From Mucidula mucida (lineage: Eukaryota; Basidiomycota; Agaricomycetes; Agaricales; Physalacriaceae), in assembly GCA_015501055.1 (NCBI GenBank), contig JADNYV010000921.1, forward strand, positions 1 through 12,760: a stretch of 12,760 nt of DNA, written 5' to 3'. The position numbers were made by a program, and so were the translations under genes. This document shows, piece by piece, positions 1 to 7,396 of this stretch. How positions within the stretch are numbered: the first letter of the stretch is position 1; every line of letters starts with the position of its first letter. The notes below the pieces were generated by a model, which did not search any database, had not been told where the DNA came from, and saw nothing but the letters and a program-made list of their open reading frames with translations.

Positions 1-29
1 GTAAATGAACGAGGTCTCGACGACTAGGT

Positions 30-774
30 TAAACATCTAAAATAAAAACATTTAAATCTCCCGCTTTAATCCCTGCAAATGTTTCAGTAAAAGTTGTTGA
101 GAGATATACTGACTCACCAGGCGCTTCAACTCCTCTCGCATCTTGTCCTCTTGCGCCGTCTCGCCCTTCATCTTGTGCTCTTCTATAGCACTTCGTCCAC
201 ACCATCCGGATTCGTGTGCGTCCATGCACCCTCTCCTTTTGGGTGACGGCAAGGAAATCATGGTAGGCTGCGTCACGACGTGGTGCATAATAGCAACCGA
301 ATCGGAAGCCCTCGTCGAGCAACATCTCATCAAGGTTCACACGAACTGATGCGTCCATGCTGTGATCTGGCGAAAGGTCAAACCCAAATGATTCGGTGAG
401 CCACCGGACGCCCTCCTCATTGGGAATGTGGAGGCCGCCTATCATCTGGTAGTTTGTGCGTTTCCGTCCGGTGGCAGCCTGTGAGCGGTACCAGGGGGGG
501 AAGACATCGTCATCGGGGAAGGGGTTGTAGGTGACATCCGTTAGCTTGGGTTGCTCAGTGGCCATAGTGGTTGCTAGGAAAGAGCGACCTCGTACCCAGG
601 GGTGAAAATCCTGCACAAAGAAACTCACGATGGGCTCCGAACACGTTCGGCTACAGTAATTTGACGCACTTCGCCATGAATCCAAACCCTTCACGATAAC
701 TCATCAATTCTCGGCAGATATCCATGCAGCTCGGTTATGTCGTCGCTTACTGGGTGCACGTTACGGCGCGTACG
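30..774 (-). repeat. Left unit of a tandem direct duplication
   Basis: This unit aligns almost throughout with 838-1615 in the same orientation. Long stretches, including the putative 5' intron and the stretch of coding sequence after the start, are nearly identical. Differences are scattered substitutions plus small indels: 9 nt in the coding part (near 540), 11 nt near 720 and 8 nt near 750, all shorter here than in the right unit. The near identity of the intron suggests a recent duplication or gene conversion. No transposon ends or flanking target duplications were seen. Confidence 0.9.
52..565 (-). pseudogene. Broken copy A of an unrecognised MATEQPK family gene
   Basis: The start is the ATG at 565-563 (MATEQPK), as in copy B. 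The first ~110 residues read cleanly and closely match copy B, with shared motifs such as DVTYNPFPDDD, FPPWYRSQAATGRKR and NYQMIGGLHIP. The frame is then lost after TQKER. Compared with copy B there are single-base deletions near 228-236, near 185 and at about 119, beside the splice donor. The C-terminal part (EEHKMKGETAQ, MREELKRL) therefore appears in a different frame. An intron at 73-117 (GTGAGT to GCAG, with a TACTGAA branch-like site) matches the one in copy B. A likely 5'-leader intron lies at 574-628. I do not recognise the family. It has no signal peptide or membrane segment and looks like a small soluble, charged protein. The deletions could be sequencing errors, but three in one copy favours a pseudogene. 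Confidence 0.6.
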
Positions 775-837
775 ATCGTTCATCTAACTAAGCATTGTCT
801 CCACTCCAAGTATGTACAGTTTGGCGACAAGCTCGAA

Positions 838-1615
838 CATCTAATAATAAAAACATTTAAATTCCCCCGCTTTAATCCCTGCAACTTGTCTTAGTAACAT
901 TTGTGTCGAGAGCGATAGTACTGGACTCACCAAGGCGCTTCAACTCCTCTCGCATCTTCTCCTCTTGCGCCGTCTCGCCCTTCATCTTGTGCTCTTCTAC
1001 GAGCACTTCGTCCACACCATCCGGATTCGTGTGCGTCCATGCACCTCTCTCCTTTTGGGTGACAGCAAGAAAGTCATGGTAAACTGCGTCACGCCGTTGT
1101 GCATAAGAGCAGCCAAATCGGAAGCCCTCGTCAAGTAACATCTCCTCAAGGTTCATACGAACCGATGCGTCCATGCTGTGATCTGGCGGCAGGTCAAACC
1201 CAAATGATTCATTGAGCCACCGGACGCCCTCCTCATTGGGAATGTGGAGGCCGCCTATCATCTGGTAGTTTGTGCGTTTCCGTCCGGTGGCAGCCTGTGA
1301 GCGGTACCAGGGGGGGAAGACATCGTCATCGGGGAAGGGGTTGTAGGTGACATCGGATAGACTGCCAGGCTTGGGTTGTTCAGTGGCCATAGTGGTTGCT
1401 AGGAAAGAGCGACCTCGTACCCAGGGGTGAAAATCCTGCACAAAGAAACTCACGATGGGCTCCGAACACGTTTGGCTACAGTAATTGATGCGCTTCGCCA
1501 TGGATCCAAACCCTTCACGACAACTCATCAATTCTCGGCAGATATCAAGTAGATATACATGCAGCTCCGTTATGTCGTCGCTTACGTTCATTCTGGGTGC
1601 ACGCTACGGCGCGTA
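838..1615 (-). repeat. Right unit of a tandem direct duplication
   Basis: This is the partner of 30-774, in the same orientation, with about 60 bp of unrelated spacer between the units. The homology runs from the AT-rich stretch downstream of the gene's stop to a conserved block upstream of it (around 1580-1615). It therefore includes leader, coding sequence, introns and 3' flank, which indicates a DNA-level duplication and not retroposition. Confidence 0.9.
841..1390 (-). CDS. Copy B of the unrecognised MATEQPK family, two exons
   Basis: The model is exon 1 at 1390-931, an intron at 930-879 (GTGAGT donor, TTACTAAG branch-like site, GCAG acceptor) and exon 2 at 878-841 ending in TAG, giving about 165 residues. 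The ATG at 1390 was chosen because a good 55-nt leader intron (1399-1453, GTGAGT to CCTAG) ends just before it. An unspliced reading from 1591 is also open. Motifs shared with copy A are FPPWYRSQAATGRKR, NYQMIGGLHIPNEEG and a lysine/glutamate-rich end (EEHKMKGETAQ, MREELKRL). No known domain, signal peptide or membrane segment is evident. The last exon may itself be shifted: copy A reads GIKAGDLNVFILDV there, where B reads GIKAGEFKCFYY. Function is unknown. Confidence 0.55.
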
Positions 1616-1892
1616 CGCGCCGTCAACGACGTGGATGAGTCGTCGCTTGAACATTCAATAATCTAACTATTGCGTAGATATCACATTGTCGTATACTACT
1701 TCGAATTGCGTCGGCGCATTCACCGAACATGTACCAGTGAGTAGTCCAATAACAACGACGGTCTCTGTCAACACATAGTACGACCAAGGACGTCTTCGCC
1801 ACCAGAAGTCGGACATGGACAAGTTCAGGGCTATGTTGTATCGCAATGATTGAAAAGGAGCGGAGGGGGACATTTTCCTCCATTTTGTATCG
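1616..1892. other. No gene seen
   Basis: This is the stretch between the duplication and the next gene remnant. Short open frames on the minus strand (within 1623-1930) overlap each other in different frames, and I see no domain, splice-consistent exon or homology in them. Confidence 0.4.
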
Positions 1893-2389
1893 ATGTGGCG
1901 AAAGCTGGCGTGGAGACCAACGTTAGACAAAGGAGAGCTGGAAGCAGTCGTGGAGACTATGACGCGAGCAGGACTGTTTGCGACACTGGATGCCGGGTAT
2001 CACTCGTAGGCTCTCTGTCGTGTTGCTTGATTATTTTGGTTGCTGATATGCAGTCAGAATTCCTCTCAATCATATTCCAATCCATGACCGAGATTGTGGA
2101 GTCCTCACCAAAGCTATTGAAACTCCTGGAGGGTGAATTTCCGCGCGCCAACGCGCTTTTCCAAAGGGACATGCACATCCAGACCACGACTGGCGGTATC
2201 GGCGACCCGGAGCATCAAGGAGTGTTCGCCAGTCTAGCCATGCCGGCGTTTGACAGTCCGATTTGGGACCATGGCGTATGGCAAATGTTTTGTGAGCTGC
2301 AGTCCCTGTGTCGGGACTGGAAAGAGGACTGCGGTAGGAGGGAATGTCCGAATAGGGGCAAAGCTGTGATCAAGAGCCGCGCGAAACTT
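1893..2389 (+). pseudogene. Gene remnant, possibly the pre-finger part of a MYND-type protein
   Basis: Two protein-like segments are visible. The first (about 1893-1996) reads RPTLDKGELEAVVETM and TRAGLFATLDA. It is followed by a plausible intron at 1997-2053 (GTATCA to ATGCAG). The second (2054-2389) reads SEFLSIIFQSMTEIV, then KLLKLLEGEFPRAN, and ends CGRRECPNRGK. A GTAAGC donor follows at 2390, and an acceptor near 2482 leads into a stop after four codons. The two segments do not join in frame with these sites. From memory, a Cys-x4-Cys-Pro-Asn run followed by a basic stretch resembles what precedes the MYND zinc finger in Agaricomycete proteins, but the cysteine/histidine finger itself is absent. 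The family assignment is weak. The broken phase and missing 3' part favour a decayed or truncated gene. Confidence 0.3.
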
Positions 2390-2482
2390 GTAAGCAAGTG
2401 GTATTCTGTTCGAGCGTGTGTAGGGATAGGTAGGTCTTCGACTTCTGGCGTCCGTGTTGATTGACTGAAGATTTGTTTGTAG

Positions 2483-3937
2483 GGAAACGGAACATGACCA
2501 AGGATGTCGAAAAAATTGGGTTAGCATTCTTCGCAGCGAAGACGGAGGAAGGTCATACATGGCTCAGGCCCTGCGACAATGCAACAGGTTTCGCCTTCTC
2601 TGCAACCCTTTGGCGTGTACGCGTCGGTTGTAGCTGCTCTACTAATGTTAGGATACAGTTACGCAAGTTGAATAATAAAGAGTATCACATGTTTTCAGCT
2701 TGTAGTGGAGATGACGAGACTCAGGGTGCTGCTCCTCACATGAGGTATGGCCGCGTCCAGAGAGCATCCTCAGTCAATTGAGTAAGCAGCAACTCAAAGG
2801 GTTCAAAACGTTCTAAGGCTCGTCAAACACAACTCAAGCGAGATGAAACCGAGGCACATACAAGCATCTAGAAGATATCGTGGGGCATTCACAATAATCG
2901 TGTCGTCGTTGCACGAAGCCTTAAGTGATACATGCCCCAAAATAGCGTGAAAGTAAACATGGAGGATGCATTCATGGTCTAGTTTCAAGGCTCAAGCAGA
3001 CACTTTAGCCTGAATTGGAGTGTGATTGCCGCCGTTCAATCTGATAACCAATTGTCAACAATGCCTTGCACCACTAAGCGATACAAGCTGTTGGAAGTGA
3101 CGAACGGAAAGGATTTCAATTTGAGGCCAATGGGTCGTGCGTGCTCTGAAAAAATCGGGTTTATCAAAAAGAGAAAGTCGTCGATAATGCAGGTGGTCAC
3201 CTACGACGCGTATACAGCGTTCACATGTTCTCTATGTAGACTTTGCAGCGTTCTCAAGTTCTTTTAGGCAGCAATGGCCCCTAACTCTTCAACCCCACCG
3301 CGCCAGAAGTCTCAGCAGAGTCTGAGGGTCATATATGTAGATTAGCAGCACGTCGACACAGAAGGCGGTTGCTCTAATGTACCACAGAGGGCAGACCAGA
3401 TGGTAGATCAAGACAAGTCATCAAGTTGGCAACAGAAGCCCAGAACATCTATCCGAAAGTGTATTGATCAGGAAATCTAAGGTAAGAACGACAGCAAGGC
3501 AGCGTAGCATCAATATTCTAGAGCAGAAGTCAATAAATGTGTACAAGTTGCGTGGCATGCATACCAGGTGATAGGACAAATTCTGGCCACGTTTGAGGCT
3601 ACGTGATATCAATGCGCAGATGCCTAACATTGTAAATCAGTCGCGAAGAGTCACTGAGGCGTCACTGTAAGTGAGTACCGCCACGTTGTTTCTCGTGGTC
3701 GGAGCGTGGACAAACGTGGCGCAGACCTAGCGAGGACGTGTATGTCGGTGGAATACAGGACATAGTACACGTTACACCAAACGGCGCAGCTCGCGCAGTG
3801 AGGGAGGAGAGGAAGAGAGTTGGAATCAGCTGAAACTACACCTGATCGAGAGTGTTACATAATGTAACCTTTAACAACGTCTGTCGGGCACGCTGCTTTG
3901 AAGCTACCACGACCAACACTTTTACGTCTCGCCAGCA
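2483..3937. other. Long stretch without a recognisable gene
   Basis: Short open frames occur on both strands (plus 3022-3267, minus 2803-2988, minus 3421-3630), but none shows a domain, a conserved motif or a splice-consistent extension. The right end (about 3640-3937) is presumably the promoter region of the Yop1/REEP gene. I saw no clear TATA or CCAAT box there. Confidence 0.4.
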
Positions 3938-4932
3938 ATGCTCTTCTATTTCACGTCCCGCATAATTAGGTAGGCAATCCCTGCCGATGCCGTCGATGAG
4001 CGCTGAACGACGACCAGCTCTGTCTCCGCATTCCTCTATCCCGGTTACGCGTCCTACAAGACCCTTTCTCAGCGACCAGCGTCCGAAGAGGAACTCGAAC
4101 GATGGCTTATGTACTGGAGTGTCCTCGGCTGCATAGTCGGCGTCGAATACGTCGCTGAATGGATGATCTCCTGGTGAGTCCCTCCCGGCATTTCCATCCA
4201 CGGATCTAAACATCATCCAGGATCCCCATGTACTACTTTACAAAGACTCTCTTCCTCCTCTACCTCTCCCTGCCGCAGACACACGGCTCGACGTACCTTT
4301 ACCGCGCCCACCTTCAGCCGTTCTTCCAGGCGCATGAACATCAGATCGATAAAGCCATTGCGGAGATGAAGAAGAGGGTCTATACCTTCCTTCAAACAAA
4401 GGCCCGAGCCATCTGGGACCAATTGTCTGCTAGTGCCGGCATAGGCTCGGCGAGCCCGACTTCGGTGCTTAATGAGGACCAGGGAGCTCCGCCGACGCTG
4501 AGCGATCCAGTGTCCGGCCCCGCACAGTTGGCGGGCACACTCTGGCGCTCATACGGGCCATCTATCATGGCTTCAGGCGCCGCTCTCCTCAAGCAGGCGA
4601 CGGCGCCTACAACATCGTCGACCTTCACGGTCACACCGACGCCTTCAGGATTCAGTTCTCGCACAACGACTTCTGTCCTGGAGCGCAGACGCCAACTGGA
4701 AGCCGAGCTGGCTGCGCTCTCTGCTACGTCCGATTCTCCTCCACCTCTTAGCCCTCGTGAACGCACGACGAGCACGGGCCGCTTTGAGGAGATCGAAATA
4801 CCGTCGGATGTAGAGGGATATGATGTTGGCCAAGGTCATTCATACGACCGACCTGCAGCACAGAAGCGTGGGAGCAGTTGGTTTGGATGGAGCGCCAGTG
4901 GCAGCGGATACGAGCCAGTCAAGCAGGATTGA
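3938..4932 (+). CDS. Yop1/REEP (TB2/DP1/HVA22) ER membrane-shaping protein, 3 exons
   Basis: Exons are 3938-3969, 4018-4173 and 4221-4932, giving 299 residues. The introns are 48 nt (GTAGGC to ACCAG, branch CTGAAC) and 47 nt (GTGAGT to TCCAG, branch CTAAAC), and all phases agree. The TB2/DP1/HVA22 domain covers about residues 10-95. Visible landmarks are FLYPGYASYKTL, the acidic EEELERWLMYW, VGVEYVAEWMISW and then KTLFLLYLSLPQTHGSTYLY. In this family paired hydrophobic hairpins insert into the ER membrane and generate tubule curvature, often in partnership with reticulons and Rab-type GTPases. The tail after residue ~120 is Ser/Thr/Pro-rich. It includes a short coiled-coil-like stretch near 216-232 (LERRRQLEAELAALS) and an acidic FEEIEIPSDVEGYD patch. 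Such extended tails are familiar in Agaricomycete members. The gene is convergent with the DJ-1-like gene, with a 355-bp gap. No breaks were seen. Confidence 0.93.
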
Positions 4933-5287
4933 GACTCCCTACGTAGTTATCGGTACGACTCCTTGTAATACACAGTAATTTTCTAACGACCGACACGGCA
5001 AGCTCCAACCAGGGAAGAGATAATTACGTCTCACGACATCTTACGCGGTAAGTGCGGATTGAAAGAGGGTAATTTCAATAGCTGGGTGGAGCTTGACTTG
5101 CGCGTCTTGCTTAACCATTCACCTCGAACATGTTCAGAATCTGAACTTACCAGATGATCAGACCCAGTTTAACTGCCAATTCAATGCCAGCAACAGACCT
5201 CTAACTCGTTGCTTCTTGTATCCAAATCGTTGAATTTCACAGTCAAATGTACATGCAAGACTTTCTTTTACGCCTTTCATTTCGCGT
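4933..5287. other. Convergent intergenic region
   Basis: This 355-bp stretch lies between the stop codons of the convergent Yop1/REEP and DJ-1-like genes. It presumably holds both 3' UTRs and polyadenylation signals. I saw no canonical AATAAA I would trust and no further gene. Confidence 0.5.
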
Positions 5288-5906
5288 CTAAACCAGACCA
5301 TGGACTTTGGCGAACGGATCATCATCTTGACCATGCTCAGACACCTCTATCTGGCCGCGGAGAAGGTTCGCCATTTTGTCACCAACAAGATGGGCGACGA
5401 AGGCTAGCGCCATGTCGGATCCTATTGACAGTTATATTCAGTAGAGGTTTAGGCGTTTGGTTGAGGCCCACATACCAGCACTAACTCCTGAGCTAGTCCA
5501 GACATTTCCATCAGTCACCCAACGCGCTTTGGCTACCCAGTTGATATCCTTGGGAGCGTTAGCCTGTCAAAATTGAGTTGAAGCCATCTGGGTTTAGTCA
5601 GCCAAACAGGACGAACCACAATCATCTTGAAGAATGCTTTATTCGTCGTCGCCTTCTTTCCGCTTAACACCCCCGCCGCAGCGAGGATGGCGCTCCCACC
5701 GCAGACGGAACAGATGTATTTGGCCTTGGGAGCTTGGGCTTTGATAAAGTCGATTTCGGCCTTGGGTGTCTTGTCCTCGCCCGTGGCAAAGTCGGGGAGG
5801 GGGCCTTCAAGTTTGTTCACCAACAGTCATGACACGCGGGTGAAGGGAACATACCAGCCGGAACCCACAAAACGTCATATCGCGTTCCCGCCGCTAGAGC
5901 ACCGGC

Positions 5907-5909
5907 TTA
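5907..5909 (-). other. Premature TAA in the DJ-1-like gene
   Basis: This codon lies in frame between NPTQT and AGALAAG. The bases GTAAGC at this point resemble a splice donor. Splicing from here to the next good acceptor (5805) would drop conserved residues including RYDVLWVPAG and change the frame, so splicing does not rescue the reading frame. Confidence 0.85.
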
Positions 5910-6059
5910 CGTCTGAGTCGGGTTGACGGTGACCCGCTCCGGGGCGGTAAAGCTCTTGACTGGCTCCATGCTGGGAGCTAAAAAGTCGAATTGGACGCGA
6001 TATGGGACTGGGCCCGTTAGCTCTGGGGGACACATGGGCGTGTCGGCAAAGTTGAGACC

Positions 6060-6072
6060 TAGTAGTAGTAGT
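6060..6072. repeat. Short TAG/CTA microsatellite at an intron acceptor
   Basis: Four to five copies of a 3-bp unit make up the 3' end of DJ-1-like intron 1, which ends TACTACTACTAG. Length changes here would shift the choice of AG acceptor. Confidence 0.7.
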
Positions 6073-6214
6073 GTTTTGTGAGATCTGGGGCGTGGCGACT
6101 CTGAAGCTCGAAGCGCGACGAACCCAACAGGATCTCAGAGGGTGGGATGAAATCTGAGAGCGTCACGTCATCGCACAAGCAGAAAGCGAACTTGAGGATC
6201 TGAGGTTGAGCCAT

Positions 6215-7054
6215 TGCGATAGTACTGATCAAGAGATTGATCAATGGGCTGGCTTATATCGTCGACGCGACTTGAGGGTTGTGCCAATGCGGTGGATGTA
6301 TTAAGTGTGTTAGGACAACAGACAGTCTCGGAGGAAGAATACGTGCCGAAAGAACGCGTCGACTATTCAATACTGCCAAGACGAAGCAAGCCGGCAGGAA
6401 ACGTAAGCGCACCGTTGTACCTATTGACTGCGGAGCAGCTGATGTTGGCCTGATGGAACTTGACGTTCGTTCTCGTACGTCCATTCAATGCACATGCGTA
6501 GATTTTTGAATATGACCGCTCGGTTGACGATGCGTGGCAGTATAGTGTAGTATTCAATTTGTATGTGATTCCGTCTGGGATGGTGTGTGAGGTCGTACTA
6601 CTCAGTCGTACGAAAGTGGGCAATAATACCGTCGGCGTCGCGAATACCGTCGCTGGACGCGCCACGGGTTCTGTTACACGTCCACTTGGTAAGCTGTATC
6701 ACGATCAACCATGTGCATGAACCCTCACCTCGATACATACTGCAGCTGCATTCTGTACGCCTAGACCTTCCTCGTGGACAATTTCGCCCGACGTGTCTTT
6801 CTATGCGCCTTTACCCACCATTAGAGGATATCCAGGAGTCTGTAAGTTAGGACTGGATAGTTACGCTTAGGATGATGAGGGTCGTCCGGGAATACAGTCG
6901 TGCGCCACAGAATTCTGGCAGAGAACCAAGTACGCCAGCTTTGATGAGCGCCCTTTCTAGACGGGCGATTGCATGTCGTATTATCATCCGACTGGACCGT
7001 TGTTCCTGCTCTTCCACCGTCGTGATCATACTTTGGGAATAACGAGGCCCCGAC
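6215..7054. other. Mostly gene-free; one doubtful spliced ORF
   Basis: This is the upstream region of the DJ-1-like gene. On the plus strand an ATG at 6580 opens a short Val/Thr/Gly-rich segment (VGNNTVGVANTVAGRATGS) ending at a good GTAAGC donor (6689). A TACTGCAG acceptor follows at 6745, then an in-phase exon at 6746-6841 ends at a GTAAGT donor. The segment is reminiscent of G-N-T-V-G repeat proteins of basidiomycetes, but it is short and no continuation was found. Other open frames here look like chance. Confidence 0.25.
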
Positions 7055-7148
7055 TTCGACTACAACGCTTCATCCCCTTGGTACGCTCACAGGCTGCCTC
7101 GGGGCGGAAACGCACCAACTACCAGATGATAGGCGGCGTTCACATTGT
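7055..7148 (+). pseudogene. Copy C: relic fragment of the MATEQPK family
   Basis: This plus-strand stretch matches the middle of copies A and B. It encodes RSQAASGRKRTNYQMIGG followed by VHI, against RSQAATGRKRTNYQMIGG and LHI in A and B. By hand count there are about eight mismatches and one gap in the ~72 bases from 7080. A one-base deletion after the PWY codons breaks the frame, and upstream only a shortened trace of TYNPFPDDD remains. Similarity stops after about 95 bp on each side. It lies ~5.5 kb from the tandem pair in the opposite orientation, just beyond the 3' end of the GH5-like gene. Confidence 0.8.
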
Positions 7149-7396
7149 CAATTTAGTTTCTAGATTGCTGCAGCCGTAGGGTTTCAATGTTTCTATCGAT
7201 GTTTGTGGGAAACCTCCGAGCGTCTGTCCTCGCGCCACATAATATACAACCTAATCGAAGCACAATGTCCATTCTTTCCTTGATATACACATGTTTTTCG
7301 TATTAAAGGGAAATAAAGCAAATAGTAAACTGTCCAGGGTCCAGAGCAATAAATGTCTACATCACAGTATCATGGCAATAATCGGCAACGCCGAGC
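7149..7396. other. AT-richer 3' flank of the GH5-like gene
   Basis: No gene was recognised. The segment holds A/T-rich stretches and presumably the 3' UTR and polyadenylation region of the minus-strand GH5-like gene. Confidence 0.4.

Larger units (their letters stand above)
5288..6214 (-). pseudogene. DJ-1/PfpI-family protein gene, 5 exons, one in-frame stop
   Basis: Exons on the minus strand are 6214-6124, 6058-5855, 5804-5617, 5563-5476 and 5421-5288. Introns are 65, 50, 53 and 54 nt with GTTCGT/GTATGT donors, and every junction is phase-consistent, giving 235 codons. DJ-1/PfpI proteins act on small metabolites or oxidised species (isonitrile hydratase, glyoxalase-like and related activities). 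The exact substrate here is unknown. Landmarks are DDVTLSDFIPPSEIL near the N-terminus, RYDVLWVPAG, LPDFATGEDKTPK, the nucleophile elbow ICSVCGGSAIL with the probable catalytic Cys at residue 133, then [20 protein letters not shown] and MALAFV. The only defect is a TAA at 5909-5907 (codon 81, after NPTQT), where relatives carry an aromatic residue, so one base change explains it. The ATG at 6214 was preferred over an upstream in-frame ATG at 6244 because family similarity begins just after it. The alternative is a functional gene with a sequencing error. Confidence 0.88.

Noticed and set aside
143..349. Plus-strand open frame opposite copy A
   Set aside because: It is antisense to the copy A coding region, and the corresponding frame is not maintained in copy B.
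4392..4775. Minus-strand open frame of 127 codons
   Set aside because: It lies opposite the coding exon 3 of the Yop1/REEP gene and has no family motif.
5805..5910. GTAAGC at the DJ-1-like TAA as an alternative splice donor
   Set aside because: Joining it to the 5805 acceptor loses conserved residues and puts exon 3 out of frame; the next AG is only 17 nt away.
5627..5926. Plus-strand open frame of 99 codons
   Set aside because: It is antisense to exons 2 and 3 of the DJ-1-like gene, whose motifs and splice phases are unmistakable.
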